From: Calendula officinalis
Lineage: Eukaryota > Streptophyta > Magnoliopsida > Asterales > Asteraceae
Direction: 5' to 3'
Assembly: GCA_963853835.1 (NCBI GenBank)
Contig: OY970826.1
Coordinates: 4,510,001 to 4,574,000 of the forward strand
Length of the DNA stretch: 64,000 nt
This document shows, piece by piece, positions 22,174-32,637 of the stretch. The position numbers and the translations under genes were made by a program. The notes below the pieces were generated by a model. It was not told the origin of the DNA. It searched no databases and worked only from the letters and a program-made list of their open reading frames with translations. Position 1 is the first letter of the stretch, and every line of letters begins with the position of its first letter.

Positions 22174-22656
22174 ATGGCGACTGAATTCTCCCCTAGAGAT
22201 ACCGAATCCAACCATGACCTACCATCCCCGTCATCGCTCTTCTCCGACCGCCGTTGCTGCTTCTGCATACCGTACCGATGGCAAAAAGTCCGGTCATCAT
22301 CATCATCCGATTACAATTCGGAAAAAACTCTCTGGAAACGAGGAATTGACGCTTTGATGAAAATTCGCGAGTGGTCGGAGATCGTCGCCGGTCCACGGTG
22401 GAAAACGTTCATCCGGCGATTCAATCGGAACAAAAGCTTCGGTAAACAAATGCAATCGTCTAAATTCCAGTACGATCCGCTCGATTACGCGCTCAATATC
22501 GATGAAGGACCGTTGGAACACGGTGATTCGGAAATGGAGAACGAGTATATGGTTCGTAATTTCTCGTCGAGGTACGTGTCACGGACACCGGTTCCGATCA
22601 GTTCCAAAACGACGCCGGATTCCGGTAAGGAAGCAATTGGATCGAATTTCGTGTGA
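22174..22656 (+). CDS. Plant-specific small protein of unknown function
   Basis: An intronless 160-codon ORF. The ATG sits in a CCATGG context typical of plant starts, about 70 bp after a TATA box. The protein has a Ser/Pro-rich N-terminus, a CCFC cluster (about residues 28-31), a basic Trp-containing middle (REWSEIVAGPRWKTFIRRFNR, about 69-89) and a KFQYDPLDYALNIDEG motif (about 99-114). I associate this block with uncharacterised small proteins found across flowering plants. There are no signal peptide or membrane segments, so it is probably soluble cytosolic or nuclear. GC content is higher than the flanking DNA and the codons look constrained, supporting a real gene. Function unknown. The segment around the stop codon is tandemly duplicated into the 3' UTR. 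Confidence 0.75.
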   Translation: MATEFSPRDTESNHDLPSPSSLFSDRRCCFCIPYRWQKVRSSSSSDYNSEKTLWKRGIDALMKIREWSEIVAGPRWKTFIRRFNRNKSFGKQMQSSKFQYDPLDYALNIDEGPLEHGDSEMENEYMVRNFSSRYVSRTPVPISSKTTPDSGKEAIGSNFV

Positions 22657-22749
22657 TTAGCGTTGAATTCTTCCGATCATTTCCAAAACGACGATTGATC
22701 TCGGTAAGGAAGCAATCGGACCGAAGTTCGTGTGATTAGCGTTGAATTA
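22592..22749 (+). repeat. 79-bp tandem duplication across the stop codon of the 22174 gene
   Basis: 22592-22670 and 22671-22749 are diverged copies, each with TTCCAAAACGACG, CGGTAAGGAAGCAAT and TTCGTGTGATTAGCGTTGAAT. The first copy encodes the C-terminus and stop. The second lies in the 3' UTR. Confidence 0.88.
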
Positions 22750-22782
22750 TTAGTGGTTTGGTAATATTTTAGGTTATGTTTA

Positions 22783-23505
22783 GGGGGTGTTTGGGAGGGC
22801 TTTTCTAAGGAGCTTATTAGCTTTTTAGCTTATTCAAACTAATTAAGCACTTTTAAGTGTTTGTTTGGGCTTATAAGCTTATCTAAGTGGTTTTAAACAA
22901 TCCCTTTTGAAAGGGATTTTCAACTTATTTAAGCCTTTTTACCACTCTGCCCTCGTTCTATGCCCTCGTTCTATCGCTCTATCTGTTCGTCTGCTGCCTC
23001 TCACCTGCGCGTCTCCCGATTCCCAAATCCGTGGTTCTTGTTCTTCGATCTGTCGTCATCTTCGATCTGTCATCTTCAATCCATCATCGTCACTACAAAT
23101 CGGTAAGTTTTCTTGTTTTGAACTCGTTATCTTCTCCACGAATCAGTTCTTCCGTATTATTGTCTATTCTAGAAATCAGAAGAAAAAGGAGATTTTTTCC
23201 TTTGCCTAATATTATTTTCTGTTCAATTTTTTTGTCAGTTCAATTTTGATTAATCATATTTTGGGGTGTTTGGAAAAACTTATTTTGGGGGCATTTGGGA
23301 AAATTGTCTAATAGTTAGGTAGAGCTGTAAGGAATTTGAGCAATGAAATACGCAATTGAAGATGCCCTTTTAGTAATTTCACAATAAGGTTAAAATAAGT
23401 TCTTCCAAACACTTAATATTGAAAAAGCTTATTAACTTAAATAAGCTATAAGCTTATAAGCTAATAAGCATAAGCCCGCTTAGATAAGATTTCCCAAACA
23501 CCCCC
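22783..23505. mobile_element. Tourist/PIF-Harbinger-like non-autonomous element
   Basis: Termini GGGGGTGTTTGGGA / TCCCAAACACCCCC are flanked by the 3-bp duplication TTA (22780-22782, 23506-23508). Subterminal AGCTTATTAGCTTAT / ATAAGCTAATAAGC motifs are inverted. The interior (22945-23110) is unusually C/T-rich and exon-like (TCTGTTCGTCTGCTGCCTCTC, then CGGTAAGTTTTC), unlike the AT-rich ends. No transposase. Confidence 0.75.
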
Positions 23506-23508
23506 TTA

Positions 23509-23842
23509 ATTGAATTATTAAATCTGAATTGGTATATCAATTTACTAAGAGATTTTTGTTTTTAGTTTTGCACTAGAACATGTGAACAGTGCATGTTTGT
23601 GAATAAAATAAAAGCAAGGGGGAAAGTGAAAGGTGTAAGATAACGTGAACGGCTGTATTTTATTTAGTTATGAATAAATTAAAATTTGTTTCTGGAATAT
23701 TCCTCCATATATCACCATTTTACAGTTTTTCATTATTAGATTGTTCACTAATCACTATACGAAACAGTGGTTAATTATGTCTGGGTAAAATGTTCAGTTT
23801 ACAGGCTTTCTGTTTTGAGAAAATCCTCAAATACTTCATAAT
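23509..23842. other. Intergenic spacer, nothing recognised
   Basis: AT-rich sequence between the Tourist-like element and the copia LTR. No feature supported. Confidence 0.5.
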
Positions 23843-24072
23843 TGTTGTAACTCATATTTATTCTAATGTGGTTGATTATGATTTATGACCATTATAAGTA
23901 GACTTTATGTACATAAAGTCTACAACTAAACTTTACCCTATAAAAATAGGAATGCCATGTACATGATATTACTTACACCTCTAGCATCTCTTGTATCTTT
24001 GTATCACTTGTATCATGTGTAATGAGAAGGTTGTTATGATCCTTGTTGAGTTGAGCTAATTGGTTTACAACA
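23843..24072 (+). repeat. 5' LTR of the degenerate copia element
   Basis: Starts TGTTGTAACTCAT and ends GGTTTACAACA. Contains TATAAAAATAGG (about 23940) as a promoter-like element and an inverted AGACTTTATGTACATAAAGTCT hairpin. Followed by the PBS-like CGTTATCAGCAC. Confidence 0.9.
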
Positions 24073-24090
24073 CGTTATCAGCACTTTGCT
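24073..24090 (+). other. Putative primer binding site of the copia element
   Basis: CGTTATCAGCACTTTGCT directly follows the LTR. ACACGTTATCAGCAC is a recurrent sequence at this position in plant copia elements, read as a tRNA-Met-related primer site (family knowledge, not checked). Confidence 0.5.
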
Positions 24091-24189
24091 CAAGTCGTTT
24101 CACGTTCTTCGCTCGAGAAGTAAGTAAACCGAAAAGTTTAAGATCATTCTTCCAACACAATGTGAAGTAAGTCTTTCTTTAACTATTTT

Positions 24190-25786
24190 ACTTTTAAATA
24201 TTTTTTAGCTTAATACGTCTTACAAAATGGAGTTTGAAAAAAATAAATTAATTGTTTTTATTATTTGCTTAACATAAGAAATAGTAGATAGTATGTATTT
24301 GTTGAATAATACAATTTTTTTTTTCCTACGAATACAATTTTTCCTTAGCAACCTCGTTTAAATATTTGTAAAACAATGTTTATACTAAGAATGTTCATTG
24401 TCCGTACATTAAAAAAAAAACTATATTTGTATTAGAAATATGGGCATATAAGCCAACGGACTGTTGTATCACATACTTAAAATATATACTACCAAAAGTC
24501 TACACATTAGATTGTCAATACTAAATAGCATTTAGTCAAAAGAATTTTTTGTATATCTTTTAGTTCTCACAAAGGGAACATTAAAACTTCAACAAATTTA
24601 AGCTGAAACCATAAATATAATAATTGATGAGAAACGAATTTCATAAATAAAAAAAACAAAACCCCCAAATGGTTTTAATGAGTTTGACCAATTATTTAAC
24701 GATAATGAAAGTGGTTTTAAAGATATTAAAAGAAAGTTGTGAAAAATTTAGCCAATTTTGTGGTTTTGTTTTAAAAAAAAAAAGAAGTTTAACATATCAA
24801 TCATTGAATGCATAATAAGATTATGATTTTTTTCGTTACAAAATGGTTTAATTTCATAATGAATTCATGTGTATTATTAATGTTTTCTATAAAATGATTT
24901 TGATAATCATATAAATGTTTCTAATAAAGGATTAGAAAAATAGTAAGTTTTTTAATTAGTTATATTTTTTATTGAAAAGAATAATAATTTTGGACTAATT
25001 AACCATGAATCTTTGGTTGATATGCATTGACATGTAATTGTCATATTACACTTTCTTTTATATTTGAAAGTTGTTCTTTTTTAGAAGAAAAAAAAATCAT
25101 TGAATATACAAAATTGATAATTTTAATGTGAAAGATTATGGCTCTTGTGGATTTATGAGCATTGGACACCACTTATGTGTAAAATTTTTGAATCATCTCC
25201 AAGTAGGCTCACCTATTCTTATTACAATGTCTAGGAAAGATAGACGGTTTTTCTGACTCCTAATAAGGGTGGTTCCGATACGCACAAGCACTGTCTACCC
25301 TTACCGTCTTTCCTGGTTGTATTCGAATAGAGCTACCAAAAAGGGTTGACTAAATAATCTTTATCCTGAATGTGGTTCTATACATATGCCGAATCGTATC
25401 TATCAGTCGACCTGTCGTTCGATAATTGAGAACCCATTCGTACTTGTGTTTTTCGAACCTGCTGATTCGTCACACAAAATTTATGCTCATACAAGCCATA
25501 AACATATAAACTATCATTTTATATGATAATTAAATCCAATATTTCTCCTCCCGTTGTAGGAAAGTATCGAAACAAACATGAATTCTTTGAGACCACTGAT
25601 TTTGTGGCTCAAATGGAATAATAGAGCTATTGTTCAACTCATGAGTAATGTTTCATTTGGATTATGCTTTCCCATTTGGATCATGATTATCTTTTGGACT
25701 ATGATTTGTTCACATTGCTAATGTTTCTCGAGATAATTTAAAGTTATTTTCTTCCTTATGAAATTAAACAATACGTGTGACCAACT
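24190..25786 (+). other. Leader / lost gag region of the copia element
   Basis: About 1.6 kb of AT-rich sequence where gag should be. I can see no gag domain or zinc knuckle. A short inverted pair around 25235-25310 (AGGAAAGATAGACGG / CCGTCTTTCCTGG) is the only structure noted. Confidence 0.45.
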
Positions 25787-27050
25787 TTAAATTATTTTTA
25801 CTTTGAGGCATGTATATTGAGTATGTTGACAGTCTGGTTGATTGTGGTATTCAGATACACTTTCATAAAACATAAGGACTACTTTATCAACATCACGCCT
25901 AAAAGTAACTTCATTGACAACCATTTCGGGCCCGTCGACCCTTGACTTTGGTATAGCCCAATATATGTTGTCAAATGGTACTATTTTAACCATAAATGAA
26001 GCTTTATATTATCCAAGTTCCAGTCGTAACTTGTTGAGTTTTAAGGATATTCGAGAAAACATGTTTTCATCTCGAAACTGCTCGAGAAAATGGTATTGAA
26101 TACCTTTACATTACCTCCGACACATACGACCAAAAGCGTATATTAGAGAAGTTGAGATGTTTGTCAAACGATTGGTACTTTACTATGATCTAAACTATTG
26201 AAAGCAATCTAATCTTTCGTCAAGCCCCTGTAGATGGCGGAACTTATATGTTATGGCATGACCGGCTGGGACACCCGGGTCAGTATACGATGCTTCGAAC
26301 TATGAATGCATCTAACGGGCATCCTATTGAAGGAATTAATTTCATGATTAATTCGAAAGCCTATGCCAAACAAGCTCGATTGTAAAGACACATCTCAAAC
26401 CACTTTATGTATAATCTACAAAAGTGATATCCTGTTTTCTTGAAAGAATTCATGGGGATGTTTTTGGGCTTATCCAACCAACATGCGGACCATTTAAAAA
26501 TTTCATGATATTGGTTGATGAATCAACAATGATGGTCACATGTAGCTTTGTTGTCCACAAGGAATAAAAGATTTCCTAAACCTCCTAGCCATATCATTAA
26601 GTTGAGGGCTAATCATCCGAATTATCAAATAAAGTCAATTAAACTTGATAATGTCGATGAGTTTACATCGAAAATGTTCGGTGATAATTGCATAACATTG
26701 GGCCTTGATATTGAACACCCTGTTGTGTACATTTATTCTCAAATTAATCTTACGGAAGCGTTTATCAAACGAATACAAATAATTGCAAGAACTTTGGTTA
26801 TGTGCAGCAAAACCCCCATTTTATATATGGTTATGCGATATTGCACACAGATGCATTGGTCCGCTTGACGCCCATGGTCACCCAATAACTTCCTGCGTAC
26901 CAGTTGGTAACTGGATATGAGCCCGACGTCTCATATTTACGCGTGTTTGGGTGCTTGGTCAATGTTCCAATTGAACTTCCAAAGCGTTCGAAATTTGGAC
27001 CTCGGAAACGACGGGGAATATATGTTGATTATTAATCCCCATCCATCATA
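25787..27050 (+). pseudogene. Decayed GAG-pre-integrase and integrase of copia
   Basis: Fragments in shifting frames. 25914-26099 resembles the protease/pre-integrase junction (SNGTILTINEALYYPSSSRNLLSF). 26240-26300 has the LWHDRLGHPG-like pre-integrase motif. 26548-26868 has a degenerate integrase core (IKSIKLDNVDEF, with the second catalytic Asp). 26920-27040 matches the integrase end (YLRVFGCLVNVP, then KFGPRKRRGIYVDY). Multiple stops and frameshifts. Confidence 0.78.
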
Positions 27051-29345
27051 CTCTATTTAGAGCCCTTGATAGGCGATCTCTTTAACGCTATACATGCGAA
27101 TTGTGACATTGATGAGACAATCTTCCCGTCGTTAGGGGGAGATTTGCACGTTAACGTTGATAAGGAACGACGTAAAAGAACGTGGCATGTACCCAACTTG
27201 TCTCATATGGATCCCCCGTTTGCACATAGTGATAAGGATTTGCAAAAAGTTCTAAGTCTACAAAATGTTGCTAATTAGCACACCAGACACATTTAATGAC
27301 TTAACAAATGCCACGAGATCAAATATACCTGCTGCATATGTGCCTGCAAGGATAGACGTCCCTGTGAGACGCCATGTTCCGTTTGAACATGTTGCATCGG
27401 TCGAACCCACCGTGCAAAGGACGCTACCATTGGTTGTCTAGTCCGCCGCTCTTCCCAATAAAAGAGGAAGACCGATTCGGTTCTAAGGATGTTCTGCCTC
27501 AAAGGAGGAGAAATTATGTTGTATACGTTTTGCCACACCAGATCATTAAGGATCAGGGGAGTGTATTGGAGATGCGTGTTCCTGATGAAACACCAATTTC
27601 TCATCATCCCGATAATCTCAATATATATGTCGAGTATGCTAGCTTAGACAATATTTTGAAGCAAAACGAAACTGTTATCGATAATTTGTTCATATACGCA
27701 GTGGCCATTGACATTATGAGCAATGATGACATGGAACCATGTACTATAGTTGATTACAATGGACTGGTCTATGGAAACACACAATCCAGGTAAAATTGGA
27801 TTCCTTACTGAAATGATGAGTGTTTGAACCTGTTGCTCCAACACCACCTAATGTTAAACCAACTGATTATAAATCGGTATTCGTAAGGAAGCATAATGAG
27901 AATAATGAGATTGTATGATACACAACTCGCCTCGTGACGCTAGGCTTCTCTCAAACGCCCTGGTATTGATTACGATGAGATGTACTCTCCTGTTAGGGAT
28001 GTTATAACGTTCCACTACTTAATCAGTTTAGTAGTTTCCAAAAAACTGAATATGTAGCTTATGGATGTGATCACAACCTATCTCTATTGGGATCTTGACA
28101 AAGAGATACATATGAAAGTCCCTAATGGACTCAAGTTGCCTGAATCAAGTAGTTCTAAACCACAGAACACGTTCTCGATATGACTGAGATAATCACTTTT
28201 TGGATTAAAATAATCTAGACGGATGTGGTATAACCGTCTTAGTGAGTACTTGATCAGACTGGGATATTTGAATATTGAGATATGCCCATGCGTGTTTATA
28301 AAGATATCCACTTCAGGATGGGTTATTATCGCAGTCTATGTAGATGATTTGAATCTCATAGGATCCTCGAAAGAGTTGTTTGAAACTGCTGAAATCCTGA
28401 AAAAGGAATTCGAGATGAAAGATCTTGGGAAAGCACGGAATTGGCTCGGCATGCAGACCGAGCACCGTAAAGATGGGGTTTTTCATTTATCAAGAGATTA
28501 CACCTAAAAGGTGTTAAGACGCTTAGTTGCCATGACGCAAAGCCCCAATCTGCTCCCATGGTCATTCATTCCTTAGACATCAAAAGGGACTCATTCCATC
28601 CAAATGAGGGTGATGAAGAGATATTGAGCCATGAGTGTTCATATCTCGGTGCCATAAGCGCAATATGGTACTTCACCCAATGTACTAGACTGGACATCTT
28701 ATTTGTTGTGATATGCATGACTATGCATAGCAATGCACCAACACGCCACCATTGAAATGGTATTAAAGACATCTTCCATTACTTTAAAGGTAGTACGGAT
28801 ATGGGCTTATTCTATCCCTAAGCGTCATCGAGTGGATCAAGTGCGATTGATACTCGAGATAACGCGGCCCTTATCGGTTATGCCGATGCAGTTTACTTAT
28901 CAAACCTGCACAAGGGACATTCCCAATCTGGTTATGTCTTTACCATAGGGAATGTGGCGACATCCTAGAGTTCTTGTAGATAGACTCTAGTTGATACTTC
29001 GACAAATCACTCCGAACTACTCGCGCTTGTTGAGGCGACTAGAGAGTGTATATGGCATGTAAGAGACCATATTCGAAGTAAGTGTGGTTTGGATTATGAT
29101 CCCAATTAACCAGTTGTCATATATGAAGATAACACCGTTGTTATAGATCAATTGAAACATGGCTATATCAAAACACGATAACACCAAACACATCTCGCCG
29201 AAATTGTTCTTTACACATGAACAACAAGCATTTCAAAAGATTGAAGTGAAACATATTGGATCAAATAAGAATCATGCAGACTTGTTCACCAAGTCACTGC
29301 CAAAGTATTCTTTCCAAAACATGTCAAAGTTATTTGACTTGGAAA
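27051..29345 (+). pseudogene. Decayed reverse transcriptase and RNase H of copia
   Basis: RT is recognisable in pieces: GIDYDEMYSPV near 27965, KEIHMKVPNG near 28100, and 28223-28507 with the catalytic YVDD (IIAVYVDDLNLIGSS) and KEFEMKDLGKARNWLG. RNase H remnants follow from 28640 (WYFTQCTRLDILFVV region) to KNHADLFTKSLP near 29270. Several stops and frameshifts, so non-functional. Confidence 0.82.
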
Positions 29346-29378
29346 AGTCTATGAGCTATCTAAATGACATGTATCATG

Positions 29379-29590
29379 CACCCAGTTGTGTGCGAATAAT
29401 GATTGCATCCGGATGTATGCCTTGCACCCTGTTGAGTGCGAATAATGATTGCATCAAGACGTATGCTTTGCACCATGTTGAGCGCGGATAGTGATTGCAT
29501 CCTGGTGTATGCTTTACACCCCGATGAGTGAGAATAATGATTGCATCCTGACGTATGTTTTGCACCCTGTTGTGTGCATGTGAGGGGGAG
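29379..29590 (+). repeat. Four imperfect ~57-bp tandem repeats downstream of RNase H
   Basis: Units contain GCGAATAATGATTGCATC followed by GTATGCTTTGCACCCTGTTGAG, repeated about four times with substitutions. They lie between the end of pol and the first PPT-like GAGGGGGAGCATCC (29582). Confidence 0.8.
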
Positions 29591-29610
29591 CATCCCGATG
29601 AATGCTTGTG

Positions 29611-30190
29611 TACTCTTTTTCCTTTAGTTCAAGGGTTTTGTCCCATTGGGTTTACCTTGGCAAAGTTTTTTTTTAATGAGACACTAACAGTACCCCATTC
29701 TCACTAAGAATTGTTGAATTCAGGGGGAGTACCCAGTTGAGTACTTATTAACCATTGTGCACTCTTTTGTCATTCGTTAGAGTTTTTGTCCCACTGGGTT
29801 TTCTCTAAACAAGGTTTTAATGAGGCACACCATATATGGTTCTTTCCACCGCTCAAGACATCCACATCGTACTCTTTTGTCCTTCGACTGGAGTTTCTAT
29901 CCCAAAGGGTTTTCTCCGACAAGGTTTTTAACGAGGCGAATGCTTTATGGACTGTCTTAAGATACAATACTTATTAACCATTGTGCACTCTTTTGTCCTT
30001 CGTTAGAGTTTTTGTCCCACTGGGTTTTCTCTAAACAAGGTTTTAATGAGGCACGCCGTATATGGTTACTTTCCACGCTCAAGACATCAAGATCGTACTC
30101 TTTTGTCCTTCGAATGGAGTTTTTTTGTCCTAAAGGGTTTTTCTCCAACAATGTTTTTAACGAGACGAAATCTGAAGATACAAGACGAAG
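29611..30190 (+). repeat. Modular 3' repeats of the copia element, including a 226-bp tandem duplication
   Basis: Five copies of a module (CTCTTTTGTCC...GTCCCACTGGGTTTTCTC...AAGGTTTTAATGAGGC) occur in a row. 29742-29967 and 29968-30190 are a tandem duplication of a pair of modules, and an earlier diverged copy is at 29611-29683. Similar modules are known just upstream of the PPT in many plant copia elements (family knowledge). Each block is associated with a GGGGGAG tract (29584, 29723, 30229). Confidence 0.85.
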
Positions 30191-30226
30191 AAATACGAAC
30201 TATGATTCGGCGTAAATCTAAACAAC

Positions 30227-30236
30227 CAAGGGGGAG
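30227..30236 (+). other. Polypurine tract of the copia element
   Basis: AAGGGGGAG immediately precedes the right LTR start TGTTGTAAC. Two further GGGGGAG tracts upstream are PPT-like but not next to an LTR. Confidence 0.75.
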
Positions 30237-30460
30237 TGTTGTAACTCATATTCTAATGTGGTTGATTATGATTTATGACCATCATAAGTAGACTTTATGT
30301 ACATAAAGTCTACAACCAAACTTTACCCTATAAATAGGAATGCCATGTACATGATATTACTTACACCTCTAGCATCTCTTGTATCTTTGTATCACTTGTA
30401 TCATGTGTAATGAGAAGGTTATTATGATCTTTGTTGAGTTGAGCTAATTGGTTTACAACA
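30237..30460 (+). repeat. 3' LTR of the degenerate copia element
   Basis: Near-identical to 23843-24072 apart from small deletions (ATTT at the start, AA in the A-run). Its end TTTACAACA is followed not by genomic flank but by a copy of the leader. Confidence 0.9.
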
Positions 30461-30577
30461 CGTTATCAGCACTTTGCTCAAGTCGTTTCACGTTCTTCGC
30501 TCGAGAAGTAAGTAAACCGAAAAGTTTAAGATCATTCTTCCAACACAATGTGAAGTAAGTCTTTCTTTAACTATTTT
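30461..30577 (+). repeat. Extra copy of the copia leader beyond the 3' LTR
   Basis: 117 bp apparently identical to 24073-24189 (PBS plus leader), ending abruptly at CTATTTT. It joins GTGGGACGGAGGGAGTA, which looks like a Stowaway MITE end. Confidence 0.9.
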
Positions 30578-30592
30578 GTGGGACGGAGGGAG

Positions 30593-31776
30593 TATATCTT
30601 TAATTGCAATAGAAATTATATGCACGTATCTCTTTGGAAATAAGTGATGCAATTTTGTTACTTTTAATTTTTTCGTGTCATATAACAATGTTTTTCGGTC
30701 CATCACGATGGTGTTCCTAACCAAGTAACCATTTATGTTGTCTTATGTTTTGACTCGTTTGCCTTTGTTATCATTTTGCTAGTAGATTCTTGATTTTCGA
30801 TTATGGGTTACTATGGAAAATCGTATTTTATTTTCTTTCACGTATTGTAACACTTACATTACAATCAGGCGTGTGCCAACGATAGGGTCTCTTACCTTCG
30901 GTTGGCCCTTCGGTTGGTGGAGCCGTTGGCAGTTAGCACACCCCTTGGTTGAGCCTTCGGTTATTTTCTTTTACTAGCCAAAGTGTAAAAAGACGTATTT
31001 GTGGGTTAATTTTGTGGTTTTAGACGGATTTTGTGGGTCAATTTTGTGGTTTTTTTTGTGTATGTATTTTATGTATAAAATATTGAATGAATAAATATTA
31101 TTGGCATCGATCAGTGTGTTAGTTGGAGCGTCAGCTGACGTGTCACTGACAGGGGTGGATCCATGTAGAGCCAAGTGGGGTGCATGGCCACCACTTGGTT
31201 GTTCATCATCATGTAAAAAAAATTTGATAAAAAAAAATTAGTGGTAAATTTTAATATAGTCCCCGCTCAAAATTTTGTGAAAACACGGGTTCACTTTGCT
31301 CCTGGATTCGCCATTGGACTCACCGATAGCAAAAACTGAAGCGTTACTAGTGTAAGTGTGTAATGGTTGTGAGCGGCCTTACGACACCGTCTGGTTTGCC
31401 CAATGGCGCAAAACCTTATATTTGGCGACCATACGAGTACTTCTCAAATGTGTTTATTTATCTTACAGGTTGTTTGGAAAAGCTTATTTAGAAAGCTTTA
31501 AGCTTATTAACTTATTAAGTCTTAAACTTAAATTTTAAACTAATAAACTTACAACCTTTCTAAATAAGTCTTCAGTCTTAAACTTAAATTTTAAACTAAT
31601 AAACTTACAACCTTTCTAAATAAGCCTTCCTAAACAACCCTCAGGATGACTCTTAAAGCATACTTAATTATAAAGTTCTCGATAGAAATAGTTGTTACCC
31701 GGAAGCATCACATACTAGAGTTGATGATTCAAAGATACATAATCATCACATATCACCTAATTTGACTGATTTCTTG
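30593..31776. other. Intergenic stretch with repeat debris
   Basis: No gene seen. It contains CCTTCGGTTGG repeated around 30895-30960, a GGGGTGGATCC-type MITE-like fragment near 31153-31180, and a small inverted-repeat element listed separately at 31468-31645. Confidence 0.4.
31468..31645. repeat. Small MITE-like inverted repeat with internal duplication
   Basis: Ends GGTTGTTTGGAAAAGCTTATTTAG and its imperfect complement (CTAAATAAGCCTTCCTAAACAACC). Subterminal AAGCTTATT motifs resemble the Tourist-like element at 22783. The inner TCTTAAACTTAAATTTTAAAC...TTTCTAAATAAG block is present twice in tandem. The target duplication is unclear. Confidence 0.5.
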
Positions 31777-32288
31777 GAGTCATTTGCATAAATAATGTTA
31801 TTTGCATCAGAAATGCACAACTAATGCTGTTTTTTGTGCCTTTGCAAAACTAATGCTATCCCCTTGTGGCAGACCCGGATCCCCTACGATCCCCCACTGG
31901 CAGATCCAGATCCCCTCTAAAAGCAAAATTTTTATACTTTTTGTACTTTCTGACGATCCCCTTGTACTAGGCCCGGATCCCATTTGAATATCCCCTAGCT
32001 CAAGTCCCGGATCCCATATGAAATGTTTATATTTATAAGCTTCATAGTTGTGTATTATTTTGTCTAACTTTATTTAAGTGATCCCTCCGGCTTATTATTG
32101 TTTCGTTTGTTTCAGTTCTAAATTTAAAACTCGTATAAATTAATCCAATAAATAATGTTAAAAACGATAAAATTGTATGGTTATAAACATTTCTCATACA
32201 CTGACATATTTAATTAATGTGTTTCATAGATTTAATTATGTAAGAAATTAAATGATTAATTATAAAGTAAAATAAAAGTAATATATAA

Positions 32289-32532
32289 TAGGGGTGTCAT
32301 ATTTATACCAAATAAAACCAACCAACATGCTACCAACCATACCAAGAATAGATGGTAGCCAATATATACTAGTACCAATTCGTACCAACCATGATTATTG
32401 GCAGCCAAACAAATTGGTACGGTACTGGTAGATAAATTAGTGTACCAAGTATAGCTGGTACAGTATACGGTATGAGGAAAATATGTGTGGTACTGTACCA
32501 TGTTCTCCCCTAATGTACCATGTTCACCCCTA
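32289..32532. mobile_element. hAT-type MITE with GGTAC subterminal repeats, nested in the MULE
   Basis: Termini TAGGGGTG / CACCCCTA. The 8-bp flanks ATATATAA and ATATATAT match at 7 of 8. The body is packed with GGTAC/GTACC motifs. Third member of the TAGGGGTG-ended group in this window. Confidence 0.72.
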
Positions 32533-32556
32533 ATATATATTGAAGGTGGGAGAGGG

Positions 32557-32637
32557 TTATAGCGTACCGTCGGTGACTCCAACGGCGGTGTTGGTGGCGC
32601 AGAGCAGCAACACCGACAGCACGGTGGTTGCTTCCAT
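32557..32637 (-). pseudogene. Signal-peptide-like 26-aa ORF inside the MULE (possible captured fragment)
   Basis: The ORF starts MEATTVLSVLLLC and ends at a TAA 24 bp from the hAT MITE boundary. Its composition (hydrophobic core after a short polar start, Ala/Thr after it) looks like a secretory signal peptide. Local GC content is well above the rest of the element, and a GA-rich leader (AGAGAGAGAAAG complement) lies upstream. Most likely a host-gene fragment captured by the MULE. Not a functional gene by itself. Confidence 0.35.

Larger units (their letters stand above)
23843..30577 (+). mobile_element. Degenerate Ty1/copia retrotransposon
   Basis: Direct LTRs at 23843-24072 and 30237-30460 start TGTTGTAAC and end TTTACAACA. 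Between them lie decayed GAG-pre-integrase, integrase, RT and RNase H in copia order, then PPTs. The direct repeat continues 117 bp beyond the right LTR into sequence that normally follows the left LTR (30461-30577). No 5-bp target duplication is found at the outer ends. All reading frames are broken and most of gag is unrecognisable. Confidence 0.9.

Noticed and set aside
30578..30592. Stowaway MITE at the copia junction (GTGGGACGGAGGGAGTA)
   Set aside because: Only one terminus is present; no partner end with TA flank was found nearby, so I keep it as a remnant only.
31153..31330. Complete MITE starting AGGGGTGGATCC
   Set aside because: Only a left-end-like sequence and CTCCTGGATTCGCC later; no target duplication.
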